Positions 44,490 to 54,840 of a DNA stretch of 64,000 nt are shown piece by piece. How positions within the stretch are numbered: the stretch's first letter is position 1; each line of letters begins with the position of its first letter. The DNA comes from Streptoverticillium olivoreticuli subsp. olivoreticuli (lineage in GTDB: Bacteria; Actinomycetota; Actinomycetes; Streptomycetales; Streptomycetaceae), in NCBI RefSeq assembly GCF_003391135.1, contig NZ_CP031455.1, positions 3,007,001 through 3,071,000 on the forward strand, given 5' to 3'. The translations under genes and the position numbers were made by a program. A model generated the notes under the pieces. It saw only the letters and a program-made list of their open reading frames with translations, searched no databases and had not been told where the DNA came from.

Positions 44490-44825
44490 TCAGATCTCCC
44501 CGCGGAGCTTCGCGAGCGCCTCGGCGAGGATCGCCTCGCCGTCCGCGTCGCTGCGCCGCTCCCGGACGTACGCGAGGTGGGTCTTGTACGGCTCGGTGCG
44601 GGGCGGGTCGGGCGGGCTGTCCCGGTCCTGGCCGGCCGGGAAGCCGCAGCGCGGGCAGTCCCAGGTGTCCGGCACCTGTGCGTCGCTGGCGAAGCTCGGC
44701 TGCGTCTCGTGCCCGTTCGAGCACCAGAAGGAGATGCGGAGGCGAGGTGCGGACTCGCCGCGCTCGGCCTCTCCCATCGGCCCCGCTCCGACCCGACTTC
44801 CTCGGATCGCGTTGCCACTTGCCAC
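44490..44825 (-). CDS. RbpA-family RNA polymerase-binding protein (zinc-ribbon paralogue)
   Basis: A 111-residue protein of the RbpA family: N-terminal AIRGSRVG, a core with Cys35, His39 (FWCSNGHE) and Cys57, Cys60 (WDCPRCG), then PPRTEPYKTHLAYVRERRS and a C-terminal helix. RbpA binds RNA polymerase and group-1/2 sigma factors and stabilises open complexes. The classical Streptomyces RbpA as I remember it starts differently and is longer, so this is probably the second family member that sits beside secG. GTG 44825 has GGGAG 8 nt upstream. Confidence 0.8.
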   Translation of the reverse strand: MASGNAIRGSRVGAGPMGEAERGESAPRLRISFWCSNGHETQPSFASDAQVPDTWDCPRCGFPAGQDRDSPPDPPRTEPYKTHLAYVRERRSDADGEAILAEALAKLRGEI

Positions 44826-45008
44826 GGTCGTAACTCCCTGCGTGATGGTGCTGCACGGTGCCAAATAGCGGCTGCGCCGCGGGGTCGAAGAAGGCCTCCG
44901 CTGCGGGCGCCCCAGTCTACGTAAGGCCCAACGCGCGTCCAGTGGCAGGAGTTACAGCCCGGCCGCCAGGACGCGACCTCAATGATAGGCCGCGTCCACG
45001 ACGGTGCG

Positions 45009-45245
45009 TCAGCTATCGAGCTTCATCAGCAGGCCGAGTGCGACAATGCACGCAAACCACAGCAGACCGACCACGACGGTGATCCGGTCGAGATTCCGCT
45101 CGGCGACCGAGGAGCCGCCGACCGAGGACTGCATGCCGCCGCCGAACATATCGGACAGGCCGCCGCCCTTCCCCTTGTGCATGAGCACCAGCATCATCAT
45201 CAGCAGGCTGAAGACGATGAGGGCGATCGAGAACCCCATGACCAC
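45009..45245 (-). CDS. secG: Preprotein translocase subunit SecG
   Basis: A 78-residue membrane protein with two helices (ALIVFSLLMMMLVLMHKGKG and VVVGLLWFACIVALGLLMKL) separated by the conserved GGGLSDMFGGGMQSSVGGSS. It completes the SecYEG channel. GTG 45245 or ATG 45239 could start it; neither has a strong ribosome site. It follows tpiA in the usual actinobacterial order pgk-tpi-secG but a double hairpin separates them. Confidence 0.92.
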   Translation of the reverse strand: MVMGFSIALIVFSLLMMMLVLMHKGKGGGLSDMFGGGMQSSVGGSSVAERNLDRITVVVGLLWFACIVALGLLMKLDS

Positions 45246-45278
45246 GGCTGGACCAACTCTCTCGGACTGGAACGGTGA

Positions 45279-45343
45279 GGGGCCGGGCGGCTGATAAGCA
45301 CCGGTCCCGGCCCCGACAGGGTACGACGGGGAGCACCCGTCGT
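45279..45343. terminator. Two hairpins between tpiA and secG
   Basis: ACGACGGG (45323-45330) with CCCGTCGT (45336-45343) makes a perfect 8-bp stem 11 bp after the tpiA stop. GGGGCCGGG (45279-45287) with CCCGGCCCC (45306-45314) makes a second 9-bp stem. Together they probably reduce or stop read-through from tpiA to secG. Confidence 0.6.
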
Positions 45344-45353
45344 CATAGCTCGC

Positions 45354-46130
45354 TTACTGGTCGCGGAAGCGGACGATCTTGACGAAGTCGTCCACGTCCA
45401 GCGCGGCGCCGCCGATCAGGGCGCCGTCGACGTCCGGCTGCGCCATGATCGCGGCGATGTTGCCGGACTTGACGGAGCCGCCGTACTGGATGCGCACCTT
45501 GTCGGCCAGCTCACGGCCGTACAGCTCCGCGAGGCGGCCGCGGATCGCACCACAGACCTCCTGCGCGTCCTCGGGCGTGGCGACCTCGCCGGTGCCGATG
45601 GCCCAGACGGGCTCGTAGGCGATGACGATGCTCTCGGCCTGCTCGGCCGGGACGTCCTTCAGGGCGCCGTCGACCTGCGCGAGGGTGTGCGCGACCTGGG
45701 CACCGGCCTTGCGGACCTCCAGGCCCTCGCCGACGCAGAGGATCGGGGTGATCCCGTGCCGGTAGGCGGCCTTGACCTTGGCGTTGCAGACCTCGTCGGT
45801 CTCGCCGTGGTACTGGCGGCGCTCGGAGTGGCCGACGGCCACGTAGGTGCACTTGAGCTTGGACAGCATTGCGCCGGAGATCTCGCCGGTGTAGGCACCG
45901 GAGTCGTACGCCGAGAGGTCCTGGGCGCCGTACTTGATCTTGAGCTTGTCGCCGTCGACCAGGGTCTGCACCGAGCGCAGGTCCACGAAGGGCGGCAGGA
46001 CGGCGACCTCGGTGTGGTCGTAGTCCTTGTCGGCGAGCGCGAAGGAGAGCTTCTGGACGTGTGCGATGGCCTCGAGGTGGTTGAGGTTCATCTTCCAGTT
46101 GCCCGCCATCAGCGGGGTACGTTCACTCAC
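45354..46130 (-). CDS. tpiA: Triose-phosphate isomerase
   Basis: A 258-residue TIM barrel: NWKMNLN (catalytic Lys), [14 protein letters not shown] (His), [14 protein letters not shown] (catalytic Glu and the mobile loop) and [12 protein letters not shown] 46130 lies 6 bp after the pgk stop, so pgk and tpiA are co-transcribed. Confidence 0.96.
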   Translation of the reverse strand: MSERTPLMAGNWKMNLNHLEAIAHVQKLSFALADKDYDHTEVAVLPPFVDLRSVQTLVDGDKLKIKYGAQDLSAYDSGAYTGEISGAMLSKLKCTYVAVGHSERRQYHGETDEVCNAKVKAAYRHGITPILCVGEGLEVRKAGAQVAHTLAQVDGALKDVPAEQAESIVIAYEPVWAIGTGEVATPEDAQEVCGAIRGRLAELYGRELADKVRIQYGGSVKSGNIAAIMAQPDVDGALIGGAALDVDDFVKIVRFRDQ

Positions 46131-46136
46131 GGTGGT

Positions 46137-47348
46137 TCAGTCCTCCAGTGCGGCGAGGCCGGGGAGCGTCTTGCCCTCGAGGTATTCGAGGCTGGCGCCG
46201 CCGCCGGTCGAGATGTGGCCGAAGGCGGTCTCGTCGAAGCCCAGGATGCGCACGGCGGCGGCGGAGTCGCCACCGCCCACGACGGTGAAGGCCTCGCTGT
46301 CGAGGAGGCCCTGGGCGACGGCCTTGGTGCCGTTGGCGTAGTCGGGGTGCTCGAAGACGCCCATGGGACCGTTCCAGAAGACGGTGCCCGCGTCGGCCAG
46401 CTTCGAGGCGTAGAGCTCGCGCGTCTTCGGGCCGATGTCCAGGCCCTCCTTGTCCGCCGGGATGGCGTCCGAGGCGACGAGCTCGGGGTTGGCCGGAGCC
46501 TTGGTCTTCAGGTCCGGGAAGTCGGCCGAGACCAGGACGTCGACGGGGAGGACGAACTCCACGCCGCGCTTCTCGGCCCGGGCCAGGTACTCCAGGCAGA
46601 CCGGGATCTGGTCCTCCTGGAGCAGGGAGATGCCGACCTCGTGCCCCTTGGCCTTGAGGAAGGTGTAGGACATGCCGCCGCCGATGAGGATGCGGTCGGC
46701 CTTCTCCAGCAGGTTGTCGATGACACCCAGCTTGTCGGAGACCTTGGCACCGCCGAGGACCACGACGTACGGGCGCGCGACATCATCGGTCAGCTTCTTC
46801 AGGACGCCGACCTCGGTGGCGATCAGGTCGCCGGCGGCGTGCGGGAGGCGCGCCGGGAGGTCGAAGACCGAGGCGTGCTTGCGGTGCACCGCACCGAAGC
46901 CGTCACCCACATAGAGGTCGGCCAGCGACGCGAGCTCGTCGGCGAAGGCGCCGCGCTCCGCGTCGTCCTTGCTGGTCTCGCCCGCGTTGAAACGGAGGTT
47001 CTCCAGCAGCGTGACCTCGCCGTTCGCCAGTGCGGCGACGGTGGCCTTCGCGCTGTCGCCGACCGTGTCGGTGGCGAACGAGACATTCCTGCCCAGGATC
47101 TCGCCGAGCCGCGCGGCGGCGGGAGCGAGCGAGAACGCGGGGTCCGGGGCGCCCTTGGGGCGGCCCAGGTGCGAGGCGACGATCACCTTCGCGCCCGCCT
47201 CGGCGAGCTTGGCGATCGTCGGGGCGACGGCGCGGATGCGGCCGTCGTCGGTGATGGTGGTCCCGTCGAGCGGCACGTTGAGGTCGGCGCGGACGAAGAC
47301 CCGCTTGCCCTCGACGCCGTCCTGGAGGAGTTCGTCGATCGTCTTCAT
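46137..47348 (-). CDS. pgk: Phosphoglycerate kinase
   Basis: A 403-residue kinase: RVFVRADLNVPLDG, VASHLGRPKGAPDP, ENLRFNAGETSKD, VLGGAKVSDKLGVIDNL and GGGDSAAAVRI all match. ATG 47348 gives the standard N-terminus (MKTIDELLQD). It is preceded by a 149-bp gap after gap that holds a strong hairpin, so pgk-tpiA may have its own promoter or depend on read-through. Confidence 0.96.
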   Translation of the reverse strand: MKTIDELLQDGVEGKRVFVRADLNVPLDGTTITDDGRIRAVAPTIAKLAEAGAKVIVASHLGRPKGAPDPAFSLAPAAARLGEILGRNVSFATDTVGDSAKATVAALANGEVTLLENLRFNAGETSKDDAERGAFADELASLADLYVGDGFGAVHRKHASVFDLPARLPHAAGDLIATEVGVLKKLTDDVARPYVVVLGGAKVSDKLGVIDNLLEKADRILIGGGMSYTFLKAKGHEVGISLLQEDQIPVCLEYLARAEKRGVEFVLPVDVLVSADFPDLKTKAPANPELVASDAIPADKEGLDIGPKTRELYASKLADAGTVFWNGPMGVFEHPDYANGTKAVAQGLLDSEAFTVVGGGDSAAAVRILGFDETAFGHISTGGGASLEYLEGKTLPGLAALED

Positions 47349-47371
47349 GCAGTGACTCCGTGACTTCCGGA

Positions 47372-47457
47372 TGGGGGCACCGCCCAGCGATAGCTGGGGG
47401 ACAGTCATGAGACGGGGCTCGTACGACGCTCCATCGCGTCGTACGAGCCCTGTCCCC
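47372..47457. terminator. Dispersed palindromic element and 14-bp hairpin between gap and pgk
   Basis: GGGGGCACCGCCCAGCGATA then GCTGGGGG (47374-47400) is a variant of the GGGGG...CCCAGC..GCTGGGGG element common in Streptomyces. It is followed by GGGCTCGTACGACG (47415-47428) and its perfect complement (47437-47450) with an 8-nt loop; GGGGACAG (47397-47404) and CTGTCCCC (47450-47457) can close an outer stem. Likely terminator or attenuator after gap. Confidence 0.65.
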
Positions 47458-47497
47458 TACATCTCTGTTGCCTACGACTGTGCGAGTCGGGCGAAGA

Positions 47498-48616
<1,119 letters not shown>

Positions 48617-48623
48617 TCACACG

Positions 48624-51584
48624 TCAGCTGTCAATGGCGTGCAACACATTGCCGAGCAGACGAGCACGCGTCTTCCCATTTGATACGTGTTCGAGTCCGA
48701 AACCCAGCAGCACCGTGTCCCGGGTGGTGATCGCCGCCGAGAAGTGGATGAACTCCTTCGAGCGCGCCCAGTCGCCCACGTTCCCCGGGCTGCCGGCGGG
48801 CGGTCCGGGGACGGTCCAGGGGCCCAGGGAGGACTCGAAGCCCTCGGTGGGCTGTGCGGTCGCGCCGATGGTGAGGGTGGTGTTGTCGGCGAAGACGCCG
48901 CGGCCCCCGGTGCCCGGGTCGGTGACGTAGGAGAGGACCACCTCGGCGTTCCTGCCCGCGAAGGCGCTCAGGTCGAAGGAGACCTGCCGCCAGCCGTCGG
49001 AGGAGCCGGTGAAGGCGTGCCAGGCGCCGGTGGTGCCCTGCCCGGCGCAGGTGCCGCTACGGAGCGTGAGGTAGTGGGTGAGGAAGGGGTGCAGCCGGAG
49101 GAGGGAGTCGCAGTCGGCGGGCACCTGGTCGGTGGTGCCGCCCCGGGCGTCGGGCAGGGTGGTCCAGTCGTCCCGGCCGACCGTGTGCGCCTCCAGGACG
49201 GCGTTGTCGTAGCCCTGCTCGGTGTCGTGGCTGAGCCACAGCCCCAGCGCCGGTTTGTCGGCCGCGGTCGCGCCGGTGAGGTCGACCGTGCGCGACAGCC
49301 GCATCCAGGCGTTGTCCTGGTGCCGGGCGGCCGCCATCCAGGAGCCCTCGTACGGCTGGAAGGGGGACCGCATGCCCGTGTAGTCGCCGGCGGGCGCGCT
49401 GCGGAACTGCGGGAAGTCCGCGGGCGGCAGTTCGTCGGAGACGGAGCTGTAGGCGCCCGCCGCGGTGAGCGGGCTGCCGGGCGCGTCGGTGAGGACGGCC
49501 GAGGTGCCCTTGAGCTTGCCGGCGCCGTCGAAGCGCGGCGGCCGGGGCTGGGAGACGCGGCCGCCCGCGCCCAGGTAGTACTGGCTGAAGTCGTCGGTGT
49601 CGGCCGGGCCGACCCGTGCGCTGCCGCCCGCCTGCGTTCCGGCGGCGACGACCTTGCCCCCGGCGTTGATGAAGTCGCGCACGGCGAGCAGGGTGTCGCC
49701 TCCGGGCCGGTTCGCGCCGGAGTACCACACCACGGTCCTGAAGTGGCCGAGCACGCCGAGCGCGTGGGGTGCGCCCTGCCGTGCGACGTCCCAGACGGCG
49801 GCCTTGCGGCCGTTGTCGGCAAGGGCCTTGGTGTAGACCGCCACGTTGCGGGCGGCCGCCGTGCCGCCCTCGTCGGCGAGCACGAGGGTGTCGGCGCGGG
49901 GGCGCTTCGCGACCGTGTACGTGAACGGCTCGCTGGCGGTGGGCCTGCCGTCGCGCGTACGGCCGGTGAACCAGACCTGGACGGCGGACCCGGGGTCGGC
50001 GCCCTCGACCTGGGCGCGGTACTGGTCGAAGCGGAGGTTGTCCCGGCCGCCGTAGCGCTTGCCGCCCTCCCACGCCTCCAGCGGCGCGGTGTGCGTACGG
50101 CCGCCGTCGACGCGGTAGTTGAGGCGCTTGTCGCGCAGGCTCTTGCGGGCGGTGACGGCGACGTCCTGTTCCTCGCCGCGCGCGTAGGAGGTGGTGAAGG
50201 TGTCGGGGGTGAAGTCCGGTGCGCTCAGGCCGACGGAGGAGACCGGCCGGTCGTCGCCCGCCTTGTTGGCGGCGGTCTCGGCGACGGAGAGCGCGAAGGG
50301 GAGGTTCTTGGTGAACTCCCGCTGGATCAGCTTCTCGTCGTCGGGGAAGGTGAAGGAGGAGCGGCAGTCGGCCGGGTCCCAGCGGTGGTCGGGGTCGCCC
50401 TTGGCCGCGGTCTGGCAGGTCGACATCTCCGGGGTGAACATCATCGTGCCGTTGACGTTGGCCGCGTGGCCGTCGGCCTCGCCGTTGGTGGTGTAGAGCT
50501 CGGAGGAGAGCTGGGGGCGGTAGCCGGGGATCGCGGACTTCTCCGGGGTGCCGGCGAGCGCCTTGTAGAGGACGTCGTCCGGGGTGGGCGTGGCGACCTG
50601 CCAGCCGACGCCGTAGAGGAGCAGTTCGGCCGCGGAGTGGTAGTTGACGGCGTAGGTGAAGCGGACGCGCTTCTCGAAGGCGTCCAGGGCGCGGGTCTCC
50701 GGCTCGGAGGCGGGGGACGGCCCGCGGTAGGTCTCGGAGGCCGGGTTGGGGGACGAGCCCTCGTTGTCGTAGCCCCATTTGTAGGGGAAGTTGCGGTTGA
50801 GGTCGACGCCGTCCCCGGGGGTGATCTTTCCGTCGCCGTTGTTGTCCCGCAGGTTCTTGCGCCACAGGCGGGTGTCAGGGCTCTGGAAGGTGTAGTCGTA
50901 GCCGTCGGGGTTGGCGGAGAGCACGAACCACAGCTCGGAGCGGTCGACCAGCCTGGTGATCCGGTCGTCCTTGCCGTAGCCGTTGAGATAGTGGTGCATC
51001 AGCCGCCGGGTCATCTCGGGTGTGATCCACTCGCGGGCGTGCTGGTTGGACATGTAGAGCACGGCCGGCCTGGCGCCGTCGCGGGTCCGCTCCGCGTCCT
51101 TGGTGACCTTCAGGGCCAGGATGTCCTGGCCGCGCACGGTCTTGCCGATGCTCTCGACCTTGGTGAGGCCGGGGTGCGCCCGCCCGGTGTTGACGATCTC
51201 CTCCTCCAGGCCGCCCTTGGGCCCGTACGGGCGGAAGACGCCGTCACCGGCGGCCCGGAGCCGCTCCTGGGTCTTCTCGGGGACGCGCTTCTCGGTGAGG
51301 TCCACGCCCTGTCGGCGCAGGTCAGCGGCCTGGGTCCCGGTGAGGGTCAGCTCGACCGGCGCGCTGCGGCCGACGGTGACCCGCTCGCCCAGCTCATGGC
51401 CGTCGATGCCCGCCGCGAGCAGCAGCGGGATCTGCGCCGAGGTGACCTTGGCGGTCCATACGGAGAGGGTGCCGCCGTCGGCGGTGGTGCGCGGAGCGGG
51501 TTGCGCGTGTGCGAAGGGTGCGGCGGCCAGCCCGCCGATCACCAGCGAAGCGGCCGCGAGGAACGATCTCGCCTTGCGTCTCAT
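48624..51584 (-). CDS. Secreted M14 zinc carboxypeptidase
   Basis: A 986-residue exported protein. ATG 51584 has AGGGGGG 3-4 nt upstream and gives a signal peptide (MRRKARSFLAAASLVIGG, cut near AHAQP). The M14 domain (about residues 100-430) shows YMSNQHAREWITPE (zinc His and Glu), SANPDGYDYT, DLNRNFPYKWG, VNYHSAAELLLYGVG (zinc His) and FTPEMSTCQ (catalytic Glu). The rest contains a Ca/Zn-peptidase accessory region and a C-terminal jelly-roll-like part with DNGDGKIT-like acidic loop earlier in the catalytic domain. Immune-inhibitor-A-like C-terminal segments are suggested by LSHDTEQGYDNAVLEAHT. Probably degrades extracellular proteins for nutrients. Confidence 0.87.
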   Translation of the reverse strand: MRRKARSFLAAASLVIGGLAAAPFAHAQPAPRTTADGGTLSVWTAKVTSAQIPLLLAAGIDGHELGERVTVGRSAPVELTLTGTQAADLRRQGVDLTEKRVPEKTQERLRAAGDGVFRPYGPKGGLEEEIVNTGRAHPGLTKVESIGKTVRGQDILALKVTKDAERTRDGARPAVLYMSNQHAREWITPEMTRRLMHHYLNGYGKDDRITRLVDRSELWFVLSANPDGYDYTFQSPDTRLWRKNLRDNNGDGKITPGDGVDLNRNFPYKWGYDNEGSSPNPASETYRGPSPASEPETRALDAFEKRVRFTYAVNYHSAAELLLYGVGWQVATPTPDDVLYKALAGTPEKSAIPGYRPQLSSELYTTNGEADGHAANVNGTMMFTPEMSTCQTAAKGDPDHRWDPADCRSSFTFPDDEKLIQREFTKNLPFALSVAETAANKAGDDRPVSSVGLSAPDFTPDTFTTSYARGEEQDVAVTARKSLRDKRLNYRVDGGRTHTAPLEAWEGGKRYGGRDNLRFDQYRAQVEGADPGSAVQVWFTGRTRDGRPTASEPFTYTVAKRPRADTLVLADEGGTAAARNVAVYTKALADNGRKAAVWDVARQGAPHALGVLGHFRTVVWYSGANRPGGDTLLAVRDFINAGGKVVAAGTQAGGSARVGPADTDDFSQYYLGAGGRVSQPRPPRFDGAGKLKGTSAVLTDAPGSPLTAAGAYSSVSDELPPADFPQFRSAPAGDYTGMRSPFQPYEGSWMAAARHQDNAWMRLSRTVDLTGATAADKPALGLWLSHDTEQGYDNAVLEAHTVGRDDWTTLPDARGGTTDQVPADCDSLLRLHPFLTHYLTLRSGTCAGQGTTGAWHAFTGSSDGWRQVSFDLSAFAGRNAEVVLSYVTDPGTGGRGVFADNTTLTIGATAQPTEGFESSLGPWTVPGPPAGSPGNVGDWARSKEFIHFSAAITTRDTVLLGFGLEHVSNGKTRARLLGNVLHAIDS

Positions 51585-51667
51585 GAGCCCCCCTTGCTGT
51601 GGTCCGGCACATCGGGTGCACGCACGCCAGGCTGATGAAACGCTCATGGTCATGTCAACGGGGCATC

Positions 51668-51707
51668 GAGCGCCGGACGGCCGGAAAGACCGGCCCGTCC
51701 GACGCTC
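51668..51707. terminator. Imperfect hairpin downstream of whiA
   Basis: GAGCGCCGGACGGCCGG (51668-51684) pairs with 51690-51707 with one bulge and one mismatch. It resembles the CGCCGGACGGGCTG palindromes at 41340 and 61287 and is probably a degenerate copy. It lies 28 bp after the whiA stop and upstream of the carboxypeptidase. Confidence 0.6.
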
Positions 51708-51734
51708 AGGGGCCGGGGCCCCGGGTTCTCCGGG

Positions 51735-52742
51735 TCAGCCGACCATGCCCTCGGCGAGCTCCTCCGAGAGGTCGGACAGGTCCGAGAGGTTCGACTCCGT
51801 GCCCGGGATGCCCAGGTCCTGGGCCCGCTTGTCGGCCATCGCCAGCAGCCGCCGGATCCGGCCGGCGACGGCGTCCTTGGTCAGCGGCGGGTCGGCGAGG
51901 GCGCCCAGCTCCTCCAGGGAGGCCTGCTTGTGCTCCATGCGCAGGCGGCCCGCGGCGGCGAGGTGCTCGGGGACCTCCTCGCCGAGGATCTCCAGCGCGC
52001 GCTGGACCCGGGCGCCCGCCGCCACCGCGGCGCGCGCCGAGCGGCGCAGATTGGCGTCGTCGAAATTGGCGAGGCGGTTGGCCGTGGCCCGCACCTCGCG
52101 GCGCATCCGCCGCTCCTCCCAGGCGAGCACGGACTCGTGCGCACCCAGCCGCGTCAACAGCGCGCCGATCGCGTCACCGTCCCGGACGACCACCCGGTCC
52201 ACGCCGCGCACCTCGCGCGCCTTGGCCGCGATCTGCAGCCTGCGGGCCGCCCCGACCAGCGCCAGCGCCGCCTCGGGCCCGGGGCAGGTCACCTCCAGGG
52301 AGGAGGAGCGGCCGGGCTCGGTGAGCGAGCCGTGGGCCAGGAAGGCGCCGCGCCAGGCGGCCTCCGCGTCACACGTGGCACCGGAGACGACCTGCGGCGG
52401 CAGCCCGCGGATCGGCCGGCCGCGGCCGTCGACCAGGCCGGTCTGGCGGGCCAGCTGGTCACCGCCCGCCACCACCCGCACCACGTACCGGCTGCCGCGG
52501 CGCAGCCCGCCGGGGGCCATCACCACCAGGTCGGAGGTGTGCCCGAAGATCTCCAGGATGTCCTTGCGCAGCCGTCGGGCCGCGATCCCGGTGTCCAGCT
52601 CCGCCTCGATCACAATGCGCCCGCTGACCAGGTGCAGCCCGCCCGCGAACCGCAGGATCGCCGAGACCTCCGCTTTCCGGCAGCAGGTCCGGGTGACGGG
52701 GAGCCGGGAGATTTCATCCTTCACCGCTGCCGTCATCGCCAT
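51735..52742 (-). CDS. whiA: Sporulation regulator WhiA
   Basis: A 335-residue protein with an N-terminal LAGLIDADG-like domain ([19 protein letters not shown], then [11 protein letters not shown]) and a C-terminal helix-turn-helix ([20 protein letters not shown]). WhiA acts with WhiB to stop aerial growth and start septation in Streptomyces. ATG 52742 is 7 nt after AAGGA; ATG 52736 would give a 4-nt overlap with yvcK. Odd detail: near the C-terminus the tripeptide Leu-Ser-Asp is repeated ([12 protein letters not shown]), a small local expansion. Confidence 0.95.
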   Translation of the reverse strand: MAMTAAVKDEISRLPVTRTCCRKAEVSAILRFAGGLHLVSGRIVIEAELDTGIAARRLRKDILEIFGHTSDLVVMAPGGLRRGSRYVVRVVAGGDQLARQTGLVDGRGRPIRGLPPQVVSGATCDAEAAWRGAFLAHGSLTEPGRSSSLEVTCPGPEAALALVGAARRLQIAAKAREVRGVDRVVVRDGDAIGALLTRLGAHESVLAWEERRMRREVRATANRLANFDDANLRRSARAAVAAGARVQRALEILGEEVPEHLAAAGRLRMEHKQASLEELGALADPPLTKDAVAGRIRRLLAMADKRAQDLGIPGTESNLSDLSDLSEELAEGMVG

Positions 52743-53773
52743 GGGCCGATCCTTCCATGCATCCGAAAAATACGGTCGTACGCGGCGGCCAACAGCTCCG
52801 GGTCGTGCGTCGGGGAGCCGTCGGGCGAGGCGACCGGCGCCAGCTCGACCGCGGCCCCCAGGCGCTTGGCGGCGTCGGTGAGGCTCTGCCGGTCGGGCAC
52901 GGCGGCCTCGTCGGCCAGCACCACGTCCAGGGCGAGTTTAGGGGCGTGTCGGGCCAAAACCTCCAAATGACGCTGCGGGGAGAAGCCATCGGTTTCGCCG
53001 GGCTGCGGCGCGAGGTTCAGCGAGAGCACCCGGCGGGCCTTGGTCTGCTGGAGCGCTTCGAGCAGCTCGGGCACCAGCAGGTGCGGGATCACGGAGGAGA
53101 ACCAGGAGCCCGGCCCGAGCACCACCCAGTCGGCGTCGAGCACCGCTTCCACGGCCTCGGGCACCGCGGGCGGGTCCTCCGGCACGACGTGCACGGACTG
53201 CACCTCGCCACGGGTGAGCGCCACGGTGGCCTGGCCGCGCACGGTGCTGATCGCCTCGGGCTCGGCCGGGTCGTGGCCCCGCACGAGCGCCTGGAGCTCC
53301 AGCGGCACCGCGGACATGGGCAGCACCCGGCCGTGCGCGCCGAGGAGCTTGCCGACCAGGTCCAGGGCCTGCACATGGTCGCCGAGCTGCTCCCACAGGG
53401 CGACGATCAGCAGATTGCCGACGGCGTGTCCGTGCAGGTCGCCCTCGCTGGCGAAGCGGTGCTTGATGACCCGGGCCCAGGTCTGGCCCCAGTCGTCGTC
53501 GCCGCACAGCGCGGCGAGCGCCTTGCGCAGGTCGCCGGGGGGCAGCACGTCCAGCTCGTCGCGGAGCCGGCCGCTGGAGCCGCCGTCGTCGGCGACCGTG
53601 ACGACGGCGGTCAGGTCGCCGGTGATCCGGCGCAGGGCGGCCAGCGAAGCGGACAGGCCATGGCCGCCGCCGAGGGCGACGACCTTGGGCTGTGCGCCGC
53701 GGCCGACGCGGCCGCCCGCACGGGCGGGGGCGAGCCGGCGGCCGCGGCGCAGCCGGAACGTGCGGCCGGTCAC
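52733..53773 (-). CDS. yvcK: YvcK family gluconeogenesis/cell-shape factor
   Basis: A 346-residue CofD-fold protein: [37 protein letters not shown] and [17 protein letters not shown] are family hallmarks. YvcK proteins bind UDP-N-acetylglucosamine and are needed on gluconeogenic carbon. GTG 53773 overlaps the rapZ stop by 4 nt. The first 25 residues are Arg/Gly-rich ([15 protein letters not shown]) and may be an unstructured extension. Sits in the conserved uvrC-rapZ-yvcK-whiA cluster. Confidence 0.93.
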   Translation of the reverse strand: MTGRTFRLRRGRRLAPARAGGRVGRGAQPKVVALGGGHGLSASLAALRRITGDLTAVVTVADDGGSSGRLRDELDVLPPGDLRKALAALCGDDDWGQTWARVIKHRFASEGDLHGHAVGNLLIVALWEQLGDHVQALDLVGKLLGAHGRVLPMSAVPLELQALVRGHDPAEPEAISTVRGQATVALTRGEVQSVHVVPEDPPAVPEAVEAVLDADWVVLGPGSWFSSVIPHLLVPELLEALQQTKARRVLSLNLAPQPGETDGFSPQRHLEVLARHAPKLALDVVLADEAAVPDRQSLTDAAKRLGAAVELAPVASPDGSPTHDPELLAAAYDRIFRMHGRIGPWR

Positions 53774-54702
53774 TCGCGCCCCATGTCCCGGTGGACTACC
53801 ACGGTCTCGACACCCTCCGAGGCCAGGCGGTGGGCGAGCTTCTCGGACATCGCCACCGAGCGGTGCTTGCCGCCGGTGCAGCCGACCGCGATGGTCACAT
53901 AGCGCTTGCCCTCGCGGCGGTAGCCCGCGGCGATCAGCTGGAGCAGCTCGGTGTAGCGGTCGAGGAACTCCTTGGCGCCGGGCTGGTTGAAGACGTAGCC
54001 CGAGACCTCCTCGTTGAGCCCGGTGAAGGGGCGCAGCTCGGGGACCCAGTGCGGGTTGGGCAGGAAGCGGCAGTCGACCACGAGGTCGGCGTCGACGGGC
54101 AGGCCGTACTTGTAGCCGAACGACATGACGGTGGCCCGCAGCTCCGGCTCCTCCTCGCCCGCGAACTGGGCGTCCATCTTGGCGCGCAGCTCGTGGACGT
54201 TGAGGCTGGAGGTGTCGATCACCAGGTCGGCGTCGCCGCGCAGCTCGCGCAGCAGGTCGCGCTCGGCGGCGATGCCGTCGACGATGCGCCCGGAACCCTG
54301 GAGGGGGTGCGGGCGGCGCACGGACTCGAAGCGGCGCACCAGGGCGTCGTCGGAGGCCTCCAGGAAGATCACGCGACGCTTGACCTTCTTGGCGGCGAGG
54401 TCCGCGAGGGACTCCCTGAGGTTGTCGAAGAAGCGGCGGCCGCGGACGTCCACGACCACGGCGATCCGTGCCACATTGCCCTGCGAGCGGGCGCCGAGGT
54501 CCACCATGGTGGGGATCAGGGCGGGCGGCAGGTTGTCCACGACGAACCAGCCGAGGTCCTCCAGGCACTTGGCGGCGGTGCTGCGGCCCGCCCCCGACAT
54601 GCCGGAGATGATCACCAGTTCGGGGATGCCCGCCGCCTCACCGGCCGCCTCCGCCGTCGTGCCCGTACTCACCTGTGCTCCGTCTCGATCGGTCCCGGTC
54701 AT
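53770..54702 (-). CDS. rapZ: RNase adapter / nucleotide-binding protein RapZ
   Basis: A 310-residue protein: Walker A GMSGAGRSTAAKCLEDLGW, then VDNLPPALIPTMVDL, SFGYKYGLPVDADLVVDCRF and IAVGCTGGKHRSVAMSEKLA in the C-terminal domain that in E. coli senses GlcN6P and binds RNA. In actinobacteria its target is not established. ATG 54702 or a GTG eleven codons later could start it. 138 bp separate it from uvrC. Confidence 0.93.
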   Translation of the reverse strand: MTGTDRDGAQVSTGTTAEAAGEAAGIPELVIISGMSGAGRSTAAKCLEDLGWFVVDNLPPALIPTMVDLGARSQGNVARIAVVVDVRGRRFFDNLRESLADLAAKKVKRRVIFLEASDDALVRRFESVRRPHPLQGSGRIVDGIAAERDLLRELRGDADLVIDTSSLNVHELRAKMDAQFAGEEEPELRATVMSFGYKYGLPVDADLVVDCRFLPNPHWVPELRPFTGLNEEVSGYVFNQPGAKEFLDRYTELLQLIAAGYRREGKRYVTIAVGCTGGKHRSVAMSEKLAHRLASEGVETVVVHRDMGRE

Positions 54703-54840
54703 GCTGCTACCCCCGTTCTGCGGACGGTGCCGCGGGCGCGGCGCCGTCTTCCATACTGCGGTCTCGCGGTGTCCGTGACCGGGACGGCGCTCGCCGCCCG
54801 GCCGCGGGCCGCCGGCCGATGCCGTGGGCGTCCACGTCCA

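Noticed and set aside
48632..48640. TTGACA near 48637 as a gap promoter element
   Set aside because: It lies in the last codons of the carboxypeptidase gene and has no matching -10; TAGGGT at 48574-48579 is a better candidate.
51655..51660. TTGACA on the minus strand as the -35 of the M14 carboxypeptidase promoter
   Set aside because: No acceptable -10 lies 17-19 bp downstream; kept only as a weak possibility.
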